DNA of 64,000 nucleotides from Odoribacter sp. (GTDB lineage Bacteria; Bacteroidota; Bacteroidia; Bacteroidales; Marinifilaceae), in assembly GCA_020024465.1 (NCBI GenBank), contig JAHHTT010000001.1, positions 1 to 64,000 of the forward strand, written 5' to 3'. Below the pieces are notes generated by a model that saw nothing but the letters and a program-made list of their open reading frames with translations, was not told the DNA's origin and made no database searches. The position numbers and the translations under genes were made by a program. Below, in pieces: positions 55,082 through 64,000 of this stretch; the first letter of the stretch is position 1; each line of letters begins with the position of its first letter.

Positions 55082-55813
55082 ATGGCACAAATACAATCTA
55101 TCCTTGGAAACATCAAGGGAAAATTCGGACATGTCGTTATTTACCGGAACAAAGAAGGCAAAAGCCTGATGCGCTCTTCCGGCAGCAATCACAAAATCCA
55201 CAGTGAAGCCCGCAAAAGAAGCATCACAGCCTTCAGCACAGTGGCACACTGCAAACAATGGCTACAGGAAGTCATCCGTCTGGGATTTCCCGGCAGCAAA
55301 CAAATCCCCAAGGGCAATGCGGGATTCATGCATGCCAATGCCACGGCAGCCACTGTAGTCTGGAGAAAAGATTCACGGACTCCCTCCGGCTATCGCAGCA
55401 AACTTATCAAAGAATATGAAGGATACGTTGACCCTATAAAATTCCGGATTGCAGCCGGAGTTTTGGAAAAGCCCGACATTACACTGGATATCAACGCCAC
55501 CGGCCGCACTTTGACCTTTCACAACCACGGCATATCCTACAACAAAATCGACTGTTTCACAACCGACCGTATTTATGCTGCGGTACTCTCCTTTTCGACA
55601 TACAGCTATCAAATCATCGAGCTGGGAATACGCAGCACCAACAGCGAAACCACTGTTTCCCTCCACCCGGAAATACCGACGGGAGACATGGCTGTCTATG
55701 TATTCGCCACCAGAGCCGACGGCAAGACAGTATCTGATTCCGTATGCCTGCATGCATCCGTTGGCGACAAAGAAAGAGAAAGAGATAAAATAATTACAGA
55801 AAAATTTCAGTAA
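55082..55813 (+). CDS. DUF6266 family protein
   Basis: The ATG at 55082 gives 243 residues. The N-terminus MAQIQSILGNIKGKFGHVV resembles the DUF6266 start (a short Gly-rich helix then a beta strand). The C-terminal half (about 115-235) is beta-rich (VFATRADGKTVSD near the end). There is no signal peptide. Family members are abundant in Bacteroidota and uncharacterised. It is monocistronic between GH84 and fumarase. Confidence 0.7.
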   Translation: MAQIQSILGNIKGKFGHVVIYRNKEGKSLMRSSGSNHKIHSEARKRSITAFSTVAHCKQWLQEVIRLGFPGSKQIPKGNAGFMHANATAATVVWRKDSRTPSGYRSKLIKEYEGYVDPIKFRIAAGVLEKPDITLDINATGRTLTFHNHGISYNKIDCFTTDRIYAAVLSFSTYSYQIIELGIRSTNSETTVSLHPEIPTGDMAVYVFATRADGKTVSDSVCLHASVGDKERERDKIITEKFQ

Positions 55814-55898
55814 AACGTTCACTTTTTCATTTATTAGCTATAAATTCGTAGCATAAATCGACAGCATGAATTAACGCATTAAATAATAAACTTTAAGT

Positions 55899-57509
55899 AT
55901 GGCAGAATTTAAGTATCAGGATCCCTTTCCTATTGAAAAGGATACAACGGAATACCGTTTGCTCACAAAGGATTACATAAAGACCATTGAGTGTGACGGT
56001 CGTAAAATATTGAAAATCGAAAAAGAAGGTCTGGAATTACTGGCACGCGAAGCATACTCAGACGTATCATTCTACCTGCGAGCCTCCCATTTGCAGAAAC
56101 TGGCAGACATTCTGAAAGACCCCGAAGCAAGCGACAACGACAAATTCGTGGCACACACCATGCTGATGAATCAGGTTGTAGCAGCAGAAGGCCAGTTGCC
56201 CACCTGTCAGGATACCGGTACAGCCATCTGCATCGGTAAAAAAGGCGAGAATGTATGGACCGGATGCAACGATGCAGAGGCCATCAGCAAAGGAGTATTC
56301 GAGACCTATCGCGACCGCAACCTGCGCTATTCACAGGTAGTACCGTTCACCATGACCGAAGAGAAAAACAGCGGTACCAACCTTCCGGCCCAAATAGACC
56401 TTTATGCCACACAGGGGAGCAAATACGAATTCCTGTTTATCACCAAAGGAGGCGGCTCTGCCAACAAGACATTCCTGTACCAGCAGACCAAAGCATTATT
56501 GAATGAAGAGACATTGACCAAATTCATCCAACAGAAAGTACTCGACCTCGGTACATCAGCCTGTCCTCCCTACCATCTGGCCGTGGTAATCGGCGGCACA
56601 TCGGCAGAAGCCAACCTGACAACCGTCAAGAAAGCCTCGGCAGGATATTATGACAACCTCCCCACTTCCGGAAATGAAGGAGGCCGGGCTTTCCGCGACC
56701 TGGAATGGGAAGAGAAAATCTTGAAAATCTGCCGTGAAAAAGGTATCGGAGCACAGTTCGGCGGTAAATATTGGGTACATGATGTACGCGTTATCCGCAT
56801 GCCCCGCCATGCAGCATCCTGTCCGGTGGGAATCGGGGTAAGTTGTAGCGCCGACCGCAATATCAAGGCGAAAATCACAGAAGACGGTATCTTCCTGGAA
56901 CAGCTGGAAAAGAATCCGTCACGCTTCCTGCCCAAAGAGACTCCCGCCTTGGCTCCCGCCATCGACATTGACCTTGATCAACCGATGGAAAATGTATTGA
57001 AAGAGTTAAGCAAATACCCGGTAAAGACGCGTCTGAACCTGAGCGGTACGCTGATTGTAGCCCGCGATATCGCACATGCCCGCATCAAACAGATGATAGA
57101 CGAAGGCCAACCGATGCCGGAATATTTCAAGAAACACCCGGTATATTATGCAGGTCCAGCCAAAACACCGCAGGGCATGGCATCCGGCAGTTTCGGACCG
57201 ACTACAGCCGGCCGTATGGACCCGTACGTCGACCTATTCCAATCGTTGGGCGGCTCTATGATTATGGTAGCCAAAGGTAACCGTTCCATCGATGTCACCA
57301 ATGCCTGCAAGAAACACGGGGGCTTCTACCTGGGCTCAATCGGTGGTCCGGCAGCCATTCTGGCCAAAGAGAGCATCAAATCGGTTGAAGTGGTCGATTT
57401 CGAAGAATTGGGCATGGAAGCCGTCCGCAAAATCCGCGTAGAGAACTTCCCTGCCTTCATTATCGTTGATGACAAAGGGAATGACTTCTTTGCCGAATGG
57501 GCACACTAA
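55899..57509 (+). CDS. Class I (iron-sulfur) fumarate hydratase
   Basis: This 536-residue enzyme is a class I fumarase with the three [4Fe-4S] ligands C103 ([10 protein letters not shown]), C222 ([10 protein letters not shown]) and C316 (GVSCSADR), in nearly the same places as in E. coli FumA/B. The N-terminal alpha and C-terminal beta regions are fused in one chain. It hydrates fumarate to malate; in an anaerobic Bacteroidota it more likely runs in the direction malate to fumarate for fumarate respiration. It is monocistronic. Confidence 0.95.
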   Translation: MAEFKYQDPFPIEKDTTEYRLLTKDYIKTIECDGRKILKIEKEGLELLAREAYSDVSFYLRASHLQKLADILKDPEASDNDKFVAHTMLMNQVVAAEGQLPTCQDTGTAICIGKKGENVWTGCNDAEAISKGVFETYRDRNLRYSQVVPFTMTEEKNSGTNLPAQIDLYATQGSKYEFLFITKGGGSANKTFLYQQTKALLNEETLTKFIQQKVLDLGTSACPPYHLAVVIGGTSAEANLTTVKKASAGYYDNLPTSGNEGGRAFRDLEWEEKILKICREKGIGAQFGGKYWVHDVRVIRMPRHAASCPVGIGVSCSADRNIKAKITEDGIFLEQLEKNPSRFLPKETPALAPAIDIDLDQPMENVLKELSKYPVKTRLNLSGTLIVARDIAHARIKQMIDEGQPMPEYFKKHPVYYAGPAKTPQGMASGSFGPTTAGRMDPYVDLFQSLGGSMIMVAKGNRSIDVTNACKKHGGFYLGSIGGPAAILAKESIKSVEVVDFEELGMEAVRKIRVENFPAFIIVDDKGNDFFAEWAH

Positions 57510-57538
57510 AACGCCAAGCATTATAGCATAGATACAAT

Positions 57539-57580
57539 ATTCCCCCGCAAGAATACTACGATTCTACGGGGGAATGCTTT
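57539..57580 (+). terminator. Terminator of the fumarase gene
   Basis: A 9-bp GC-rich outer stem (57539-57547 with 5767-57575 in the same decade, attcccccg/cgggggaat at 57567-57575) and an inner AGAAT/ATTCT stem are followed by GCTTTTA. Confidence 0.85.
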
Positions 57581-57622
57581 TAAAAACAAATATATGAAAG
57601 AAACAGTCATGTCAGAATGCTC

Positions 57623-58831
57623 TTACGGCATCGCCGGACAGGGAACCAAATAGATACAGCTATGATCGATCTTCCTGTCAGCCCTGACCTTGGATTTGAA
57701 AGCAATCCCTTCATCAGACGCATCAATTCCAAAATCATCATCATTCACGATGGCAAGCATAGAATTTCCAATTATGGAGATACCCTCAGGCTTGTCATGA
57801 GCATAGGATGGAATCACTTTTAAAATATCACAAAACAGACTCTTTTCAACCATCCGAACATTTCCAGACAATCCATTTCCCCCTCCGGCAGATGCAGATA
57901 ATCGGGATATATCCGTTGCCTGGCTGATGTCGATTTTATAAATACGTTTAAATCCCTGACCGTTGTCGGGAAACCTCCCGTCTCTTTCCAATACGAGAAA
58001 CGTAGTGTCTGTCAAATAACATATCTCACTCACTACATGCTCTCCATTTTCCAGTTTATAAGCAAATTCCCGATAAGAATGCTCCTTTATATCCAACGCC
58101 AGAATATGTAAGATATCAGACATCCCCGAAAGGCTGTCTTCCGGAAATTTCAGCGGAGACTGCATTATGCCGTACAATACCGTCCCCTGTTTGTCTATCG
58201 TCAGACCTTCCATTCCACGGTTGGGACGACGATAAGCATAATGAGCAGGCAATTTGCCGTTAAACGGACTGAACTCTTCCAGCAGCTTGCCGTCAGAATC
58301 GAAATGCATAATCCAAGGACCGTATTCGTCACTCACCCAGAAAGAGCCATCCGGAGCCACAGCCAACCCTTCCGGGTCTATTCCTCTCCGCCCGTTATTA
58401 CCAATCACAGCCCCATCCAAACCGTATGCAGCCTCTCCCGTACATCCGTCACCGACACGATTCGGTAAGCCGTTAAAAGCCACTCCACCGGTGTCGCACA
58501 ACAGAATGCGCCTTACCATCACCAAAGAATCGTTTTCCAAGCGGAACACTCCGACTTGAGGGATATAATCCGGTAACGGAAACACCTTGCTGTCAGCAAT
58601 TTCACCATCTACATTAGGTCCTCTGTCAGTAAGCAGCCAAAAAGTAGAATCAATTTCATGATAAACCATCGAAGAACCGAATCCTCCATTATAAACCGGG
58701 ACATCGGAACCGTTGATAGCAACCGTTTCAAACGGAACTTCGTATTTCCGGTATGCATTCTCCGTTTTTGCCGCATACCGGCATCCGCTTACCAAGACAA
58801 GCATGATTCCGAAAAATATTATACGCCTCAT
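57623..58831 (-). CDS. Phytase-like esterase lipoprotein
   Basis: From the ATG at 58831 the protein has 402 residues with a lipoprotein signal (MRRIIFFGIMLVLVSGC). The body is a beta-propeller of the esterase-like activity of phytase family: LTDRGPN, FNGLPNRVGDG, DPEGLAVAPDGSFWVSDEYGPWI, NRGMEGLTIDKQGTVLYG and DKPEGISIIGNSML. The family name comes from weak activity reports and does not prove phytate use. It is the third gene of a porin-LTD-esterase unit with 12-bp gaps. Confidence 0.88.
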   Translation of the reverse strand: MRRIIFFGIMLVLVSGCRYAAKTENAYRKYEVPFETVAINGSDVPVYNGGFGSSMVYHEIDSTFWLLTDRGPNVDGEIADSKVFPLPDYIPQVGVFRLENDSLVMVRRILLCDTGGVAFNGLPNRVGDGCTGEAAYGLDGAVIGNNGRRGIDPEGLAVAPDGSFWVSDEYGPWIMHFDSDGKLLEEFSPFNGKLPAHYAYRRPNRGMEGLTIDKQGTVLYGIMQSPLKFPEDSLSGMSDILHILALDIKEHSYREFAYKLENGEHVVSEICYLTDTTFLVLERDGRFPDNGQGFKRIYKIDISQATDISRLSASAGGGNGLSGNVRMVEKSLFCDILKVIPSYAHDKPEGISIIGNSMLAIVNDDDFGIDASDEGIAFKSKVRADRKIDHSCIYLVPCPAMP

Positions 58832-58843
58832 AAAAACCACAAA

Positions 58844-60679
58844 TTACCGCTTGACAGCCTTGTTGTTATTACTCCCGTTTTTAGAAACTTCGGTAAAAAC
58901 AACAATTTCGTCAGCTCCATCATTTTTTCTTCCTACACTATAAATTTCATCATCCTCAAAAGCAGGAGTTTCCATTTCAGAAATCAACACACCTTCTTTA
59001 TTGTAGAGGAATACCCAGTCACCGCTTTTACCCAACCCGAAGACAGGACCGTCCGGATTTTTCTTGAATACCTCAAAAGTCAGAAAACCTTTGGCAGGGA
59101 TTGACGTACCAGCCGGGAATGTATATTTTTTATCCGGATTCAACGCATCGTCATTCATACTGAAACCGCTCAAATCCATAGCCTTATCGCTATCATTATA
59201 AAGCTCGACAAAATCTTTGGTATCATCCCAAGCCTGAGTTTCAGCATCCTGATTATTTGTAAAAACTTCATTGATAAAAAGACCGATAGAATTGGTTACC
59301 GGTTGTCGTGCCGCACCTTTATTATCGGCATTCCGTGTATATCGGGCAAAAATCTGCCATTCCTCGGAGCCATTGGAGCGACGGCCATAACTCTCATTCT
59401 GCTTTAAGCTCGGGCAAGCCACGCTGTCAATCACTCTCATATCAGCCGTAGCAATCACAATATATTCGTCCGGTCCTTTACTCAATCCCCAAGCCGGGAA
59501 GTTGGCAGCATCGTTGTGATACCCCTCCTTGTCGCATTCAATGACAAGAAGTCCGAAAGGAGCAATGGTTTTGCCTTGCGGGAAAGTCCACGCCTCTTCA
59601 CGTCCTCCGCTTTCCCACATCCTCAAACCGCTTAAATCAAGAGTCTGATTTGATTTATTATACAGCTCAATATAATCCAAATCGTCAATGCTGCTCTGGT
59701 CGCTAAAGGTATATATCTCATTGATAACCAGATTTCCCTGTAACGGAGTGGCAGCTTCTGCTGCATTTGAAATTCCTTTCGTCGGCTGGCTTGCCACTTG
59801 CCACTGAGCACCGCCGTCACCGATTCGGGCATAAGATGAGCCTTTGTCACTGCCGAAAGAAGGTGTTACGACTTCATCAATCAATTTACCATCAGCTTCC
59901 AGAAAAACCACCTTATCGCCTTTTGAGCCAAGGCCGAAAGTAAAAGAATTACCCTCTCCCGGAGAAATCTGTTCATATACCAAGAAACTTTTTGACAGAA
60001 TCACAGTACCGGAAGGTATAACAAACTGTTCAGCCTCCCCTTTATCATCCTGTAAAATAAAACCACTGATATCAATATCACGGTCTTCTGCATTGTAAAG
60101 TTCGATAAAATCCATATCCTCCCCGGCAGGAGCAGTCAGCACTTCATTAACAAATAATTTCAGCTGACTTTTCTGAGGATCTTCCGTTGCATCTCCGTCA
60201 GCAGAGTTACTTCTTCCCTTAGTGGATCTATCAAATATTTTCCATTCCTTACCGCCGTCAGAAGCTCTTCCGTAAGAATTTCCATCCTCCAAAACCGGTA
60301 CACTGATTCTGTCCACTTCCGCCTGATTGTTATCCAGCAATATCAGTTCGTCCCCTTTTGAAGAACTGATACCGAAAGAAAAATCCTCATTTTCATTCAA
60401 AACCAGATATGATTCAGCAGCTATTTTAGTACCTGCCGGTATTTTATATTCCTCAGCAGCCCCTTTATCATCCTGAAGAACAAATCCGCTCAAATCAATT
60501 TCTACACCGGAACTGTTATACAATTCAATCCAATCAGGATTACTTGAATAAACTTCATTGATACACAATCCTTTTAACTCCGAAACATCCGGAATAATAT
60601 CATCTTCGTCATCGTTTTTACAAGATGTACCCAAAAGAGCCGCCGCTAAGAAAATCGATAGTAATTTACTGTTTACCAT
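58844..60679 (-). CDS. Surface lipoprotein with four lamin-tail domains
   Basis: This 611-residue lipoprotein (LLGTSC, Cys20, then KNDDEDD, a strong surface-export-like sequence) contains four lamin-tail domains starting near residues 36, 171, 316 and 462. Each has the NEVY...IELYN...DLSGF core and closes with a variant of SYGR.SDGG..W. LTD domains are immunoglobulin-like and common in secreted nucleases and phosphoesterases, where they probably bind a ligand. It has no catalytic domain. It is between the porin and the phytase-like esterase with 12-bp gaps to both. Confidence 0.92.
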   Translation of the reverse strand: MVNSKLLSIFLAAALLGTSCKNDDEDDIIPDVSELKGLCINEVYSSNPDWIELYNSSGVEIDLSGFVLQDDKGAAEEYKIPAGTKIAAESYLVLNENEDFSFGISSSKGDELILLDNNQAEVDRISVPVLEDGNSYGRASDGGKEWKIFDRSTKGRSNSADGDATEDPQKSQLKLFVNEVLTAPAGEDMDFIELYNAEDRDIDISGFILQDDKGEAEQFVIPSGTVILSKSFLVYEQISPGEGNSFTFGLGSKGDKVVFLEADGKLIDEVVTPSFGSDKGSSYARIGDGGAQWQVASQPTKGISNAAEAATPLQGNLVINEIYTFSDQSSIDDLDYIELYNKSNQTLDLSGLRMWESGGREEAWTFPQGKTIAPFGLLVIECDKEGYHNDAANFPAWGLSKGPDEYIVIATADMRVIDSVACPSLKQNESYGRRSNGSEEWQIFARYTRNADNKGAARQPVTNSIGLFINEVFTNNQDAETQAWDDTKDFVELYNDSDKAMDLSGFSMNDDALNPDKKYTFPAGTSIPAKGFLTFEVFKKNPDGPVFGLGKSGDWVFLYNKEGVLISEMETPAFEDDEIYSVGRKNDGADEIVVFTEVSKNGSNNNKAVKR

Positions 60680-60691
60680 ATACTTTATTAA

Positions 60692-62035
60692 TTAAAATGA
60701 CACTAAAAATCTCATTTGTAAAATATTAAAATCCACACCAGACCGAAGGCTCTGTCTGAGCGTTTTCCCATTCATGGTGATATGCCCTTTATCATCAGCA
60801 TATTTATCATTATCCATATAAGTATAATTCACTCCAATCAAAATACTACGGTTGGGATACCAATTCAATGACAGGTTATAGCCGTATGCCTTACCACCGG
60901 TAATCACAGCCGACGCATCGTGAAAATCATTCAGATTGATATTGCTGACCCGGGTGGCAAGTTCCAAATTACCGCCTCGACGGTTGATTTTCATCGGACC
61001 GAATTCCGCATCATCGGGAGAATAGTCTCTTTGATTTCCGAGCAGCATATACGAAGCTGTGACATACCAACCATTGAAGGTGGCATTCTTTAAATCGACT
61101 TTTGCACCGTTATCCCGTTTGTAACGCGACACATCGGTAAAGACATATTCACCGTATGCCAATAATTTGTTCCATCGGACACCGGCTTCCATCCCGTAGG
61201 TTGCATAATGATTCACACCGGGAATTTCAGCCCTGACAAAACGACGGCGGTCTGTACGGCTCTCAGGGAAAGTCCGAAATTCAACAAGCCGGTCTTTAGT
61301 TCCGGCAGCATCCGGAGTCCGACAGGTAGCATATCCCCCCAAGTGCAAAGTGAGACGGTCATTAGCAATTGGCGACACCGCAACCCTGCCGGTAAAACCG
61401 TATCCGTCGCTTCCTCTGTTCTTTTCCTTTTGGATAATATCCAGCTGCTGTCCGAACACACCGCCGGCAACCCACCAATGATTTCCCCACCAGGTGGCAG
61501 CCAATCCCAAACGACGTCCGCCAGCAAACATTTCAATCGGCATAGGGCGCTCCATTCCGCTCAAATACTTGGAACTGGTCAGACGTTCCATACTCATCGG
61601 TTCCTTGAAATGCCCTACCTTTAAAGAAAGCCGGTCATTGAATTTGTATCCAAGATACATATCCTTTATTTCCACTTCATTATATGCGAAATCCAAATCA
61701 AATTCGGCAAACCATCTGGAATACAGTTCAGCTTTCAAAGCAAACCGTGCCCTACGGACACTGACACCATTATTAAAACGGAATTCTCCGTCGTCTTCCT
61801 CTAAATCCTTATTCGGTTTAGACTGCAATTCACCGATATCTGTTGAAGGAATATAACAAGCAGCATCAATATAAATCCGATTATCAAGCCACATACGGAA
61901 ACTTTCATCCGCTGTCTGAAAATTCAATTTTCCTTCTTTAAAATAAACTTTTGCAGGAATTTTACCTGCTTCCTCTTGTGCATATAATGAGACAGCACAG
62001 AATAAACAAATGAATATAAAAAATGCCCTTTTCAT
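60692..62035 (-). CDS. OprO/OprP-type phosphate-selective porin
   Basis: This 447-residue protein has a signal peptide (1-19, SLYAQ) and a 16-strand-type barrel pattern of alternating hydrophobic strands. The N-terminal segment FKEGKLNFQTADESFRMWL read in part (RMWLDNRIYIDAACY), RRARFALKAELYSRWFAEFDLDFAYN read in part, and SLKVGHFKEPMSMERLTSSKYL are the motifs of OprO/P family porins. It ends in Phe, as outer-membrane proteins do. It starts the porin-LTD-esterase unit, so phosphate or organophosphate uptake is plausible. Confidence 0.9.
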   Translation of the reverse strand: MKRAFFIFICLFCAVSLYAQEEAGKIPAKVYFKEGKLNFQTADESFRMWLDNRIYIDAACYIPSTDIGELQSKPNKDLEEDDGEFRFNNGVSVRRARFALKAELYSRWFAEFDLDFAYNEVEIKDMYLGYKFNDRLSLKVGHFKEPMSMERLTSSKYLSGMERPMPIEMFAGGRRLGLAATWWGNHWWVAGGVFGQQLDIIQKEKNRGSDGYGFTGRVAVSPIANDRLTLHLGGYATCRTPDAAGTKDRLVEFRTFPESRTDRRRFVRAEIPGVNHYATYGMEAGVRWNKLLAYGEYVFTDVSRYKRDNGAKVDLKNATFNGWYVTASYMLLGNQRDYSPDDAEFGPMKINRRGGNLELATRVSNINLNDFHDASAVITGGKAYGYNLSLNWYPNRSILIGVNYTYMDNDKYADDKGHITMNGKTLRQSLRSGVDFNILQMRFLVSF

Positions 62036-62368
62036 GTAAATTGAAATTTTTACACAAAAAAAACACAGATATGTTATGATGAAATGAAGGGTATGTTACA
62101 AAAAGAATAAGAGAATATTCTTCAACTTCAGGTTATTAACAGTAATTATAATATCTTTGGAGTATCGGATGCCAAAGGTATTGAAAGTAAATTATAGCAA
62201 TAAAGTAAAGAAGTGCAGAAAATCAACCTTACAGTAGATAAAATCCGTGGGGAAGTGAACCGCTACTTACCAAGAGTTGACTTCCGGACATAATTCATGC
62301 ATCGGCAATCAAAGGAAAACTTTTAGCACATGATGACAATTCTTTTACCCTGCCGAAGAGGTTAGACA
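62036..62368. other. Gene-free stretch between miaA and the porin gene, possible decayed remnant
   Basis: This 333-bp stretch has no supported gene. On the plus strand a TATCTTTG element (62152-62159) precedes two short frames, 62214-62294 (GTG start, 26 codons, KINLTVDKIRGEVNRYLP) and then a shifted frame near 62300-62405 (ASAIKGKLLAHDDNSFTLPK). They could be pieces of a broken gene, but no family is recognised. On the minus strand TACCTTTG (62173-62180) with TTG 17 bp away (62198-62200) may be the porin promoter. Confidence 0.4.
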
Positions 62369-63271
62369 TTACCCCACACCCTCAGCGGCAAGGAAATCCA
62401 TAATTTCCGCAATATGGTCAGGATGAAACCAATGGATATCATTGTCACGACGGAACCAGGAGAGTTGTTTGCGGGCATAACGGCGGGAGTTGCGCTGAAT
62501 GAGGCGTACGGCTTCCGCCAAATCATATTGTCCATCGAAATAGTCAAAAAGTTCTTTGTACCCGACGGTGTTCAGGGCATTCAAATGGCGGAGAGGGAAA
62601 AGCGCCCGGGCTTCGGCTTCAAGCCCTTCATCCATCATCATCTCCACGCGACGGTCGATACGGGCATAGAGTTCGTCACGGTCGCGGTTCAGACCGATAC
62701 GCAAAATACGGAATCCCCGGTCTTTGGGCTTGTTGGTGCGCAACGAAGAGTATGGCACTCCTGCCATACGGCACACTTCGACGGCATGCAGCACCCGTTT
62801 GCCGTTATTCAAATCGACCTGGTCGTAAAAAACCGGATCCAGTTCTTTCAGCATTTCACGGATACGCTCCAAGCCTTCGCGCTCATAGATTTCCATCAAT
62901 TCGGCACGCAATTCCGGCGTTATGGTCGGAATGTCGTCTATACCTTTGCACACGGCATCTATATAAAGCATGGAACCACCGGTCATAACGACCACTTCCC
63001 TGCTCCCGAACAGTGAATGGATCTGCTCTAAAGCCTCCACTTCAAATTGCCAGGAGTTGTAGTAATCCAGCACCGATCTGGTCCGGATAAAATGGTGAGG
63101 CACGGCAGCCAACTGTCCTGCCGACGGCACGGCCGTTCCTATCCGCATTTCTTTATATATCTGACGGGAATCACAGGAAATAATATGAGTGTCGAAATGG
63201 CAGGCTATATCAATACTTAAATCGGTTTTTCCGACTCCGGTAGGGCCTAACAATACGAGAAGGGTTTTCAT
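62369..63271 (-). CDS. miaA: tRNA dimethylallyltransferase
   Basis: The ATG at 63271 gives 300 residues; the alternative at 63280 is GTG. The P-loop GPTGVGKTDLS, HIISCDSRQIYKEM, TGGSMLYIDAVCKG, NGKRVLHAVEV and QRNSRRYARKQLSWFRRD are all typical for MiaA. It adds a dimethylallyl group to A37 of tRNAs reading U-starting codons, using the product of the IspH pathway. It lies 60 bp after the pRiA4b-like gene. Confidence 0.95.
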   Translation of the reverse strand: MKTLLVLLGPTGVGKTDLSIDIACHFDTHIISCDSRQIYKEMRIGTAVPSAGQLAAVPHHFIRTRSVLDYYNSWQFEVEALEQIHSLFGSREVVVMTGGSMLYIDAVCKGIDDIPTITPELRAELMEIYEREGLERIREMLKELDPVFYDQVDLNNGKRVLHAVEVCRMAGVPYSSLRTNKPKDRGFRILRIGLNRDRDELYARIDRRVEMMMDEGLEAEARALFPLRHLNALNTVGYKELFDYFDGQYDLAEAVRLIQRNSRRYARKQLSWFRRDNDIHWFHPDHIAEIMDFLAAEGVG

Positions 63272-63302
63272 GTCTTTCACACAGGCAAAGCAGAAGCGTT
63301 AG

Positions 63303-63328
63303 CAGGTGCTTGCTAAAGCAAGCACCTG
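63303..63328. repeat. Perfect 12-bp hairpin between the pRiA4b-like gene and miaA
   Basis: A perfect palindromic stem (63303-63314 with 63317-63328, caggtgcttgct/agcaagcacctg) has a 2-nt spacer. No T run follows on the minus strand, so it is not a typical terminator; it could be a processing site or a weak attenuator ahead of miaA. Confidence 0.7.
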
Positions 63329-63331
63329 TAT

Positions 63332-63994
63332 TTACAGTTTGTCAATATAATCATCCAGGCTTTCGAAGCGTTCATCGTAACCGCAGTCTTCATTATAATC
63401 ATCGTTACCGTATTCGTCGTCTTCATCTCCAAAACGGTAGTCTTCATCATCGTCATCATTCTTTCTCCTGCCACGACGTCCGGAAGTTTTACCGCCGAAT
63501 TCTTCCATAAAACTGTCATCATATCCGTCATCTTCATCCTCATCTTTATCCAATTCCCAATCATCATTGACATCATAGGAAGACTGATGAGGCAACGGCC
63601 CCTCACAATATACACAAAGCGGCAATACATCGGCAGAGTCACCGACATACTCGCCTGCATACTCTACCTTCAAATAGTTATTTGAAAAGAAATCATAAAC
63701 ATAATCCAACTCTATACAACTGGCATTCACCACTTCGCGGATCGTGGTTACATCCATCACCAAAGTATTGTTTTCTTCGTCATCATCGCCCAGCGACATT
63801 TCCATCAGAGCAATTTCTTTGCCACGATTGCCTAATTTATCCAATGCAAAAAACGAAGCCATCTGTGAACCGTCGAATCCCAGCGTTTCAATTATTTTAT
63901 CATGAAATTGCTGAAAAGTCTGATCGCCATTAATTGCAATCTCGCACCTAAAATCGGAACTGTCCGGTTTACTGATTTCAAATCTATAGTCCAT
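63332..63994 (-). CDS. pRiA4b ORF3-like protein with acidic tail
   Basis: This 220-residue protein has an N-terminal alpha/beta domain (about 1-130) of the plasmid pRiA4b ORF-3 family (RCEIAINGDQTFQQFHDKI and ELDYVYDFFSNNYLKVEY). A long acidic, low-complexity tail follows (about 138-210, runs of Asp/Glu, with one basic GRRGRRK stretch). The family has no proven function. Its neighbourhood with miaA is common in Bacteroidales. No transposase is nearby, so the plasmid name does not imply mobility. Confidence 0.82.
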   Translation of the reverse strand: MDYRFEISKPDSSDFRCEIAINGDQTFQQFHDKIIETLGFDGSQMASFFALDKLGNRGKEIALMEMSLGDDDEENNTLVMDVTTIREVVNASCIELDYVYDFFSNNYLKVEYAGEYVGDSADVLPLCVYCEGPLPHQSSYDVNDDWELDKDEDEDDGYDDSFMEEFGGKTSGRRGRRKNDDDDEDYRFGDEDDEYGNDDYNEDCGYDERFESLDDYIDKL

Positions 63995-64000
63995 AATTAT

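Noticed and set aside
63332..63994. A mobile-element passenger gene
   Set aside because: The family name mentions a plasmid, but no transposase, inverted repeats or target duplication are seen, and the gene sits next to miaA as in other Bacteroidales.

Overview
The window looks like a chromosomal segment of a Bacteroidota (Bacteroidales) bacterium. The evidence is a SusC/SusD pair under a FecI-type sigma factor and FecR-type anti-sigma factor, fimbrillin-like lipoproteins, FISUMP and DUF6266 proteins, class I fumarase, a Bat/MoxR locus, and promoters that repeatedly match the Bacteroidota pattern TTG-N18-21-TAnnTTTG. The DNA is AT-rich. A gut genus near Odoribacter or Butyricimonas is only my guess. 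I see no phage, insertion sequence, CRISPR array or integrase, and no clearly broken gene. There is one tRNA gene.

Positions 1-5.6 kb (minus strand) hold a Bat aerotolerance-type operon: moxR, a DUF58 protein, a BatD-like membrane protein, two von Willebrand A proteins (BatA, BatB) and the start of a TPR protein that leaves the window. Positions 5.8-11.2 kb (minus) hold a housekeeping run: cmk, ispH, pfkA, priA and a small membrane protein. A secreted helical protein and a plus-strand M3 oligopeptidase follow.

Positions 14.8-29.4 kb (minus) form one long accessory locus. In transcription order it encodes an MG2/plug-like surface protein, an ECF sigma factor, an anti-sigma factor, SusC, SusD, a lipoprotein resembling Peptidase_Mx1 without its HExxH zinc motif, a FISUMP lipoprotein, two thioredoxin-fold proteins and a putative clan CD (gingipain/caspase-like) secreted protein. 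A perfect 14-bp inverted repeat encloses the start codon of the anti-sigma gene.

Positions 29.4-32.0 kb (minus) hold the most striking genes: a fimbrillin-like lipoprotein, then a lipoprotein that joins a fimbrillin-like N-terminal half to a C-terminal domain strongly resembling the streptococcal IgG-cleaving protease IdeS/Mac (peptidase family C66).

Positions 32-52 kb are mostly core genes: acyl-CoA synthetase, FtsK, a CPBP protease, a C1 aminopeptidase, a TonB receptor with a His-rich partner, tRNA-Gly, gamma carbonic anhydrase, rpe, an FtsE-like ATPase, CvfB, MazG, PhoH, PurC, CdaA, a LolA-like protein, YchF and a DUF5715 protein. Positions 52-64 kb hold a GH84 glycosidase, a DUF6266 protein, class I fumarase, a three-gene set (OprO/P porin, four-repeat lamin-tail lipoprotein, phytase-like esterase), miaA and a pRiA4b ORF3-like protein. 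Where the longest reading frame begins upstream of a plausible promoter or lacks a signal peptide start, I chose an internal start and say so.
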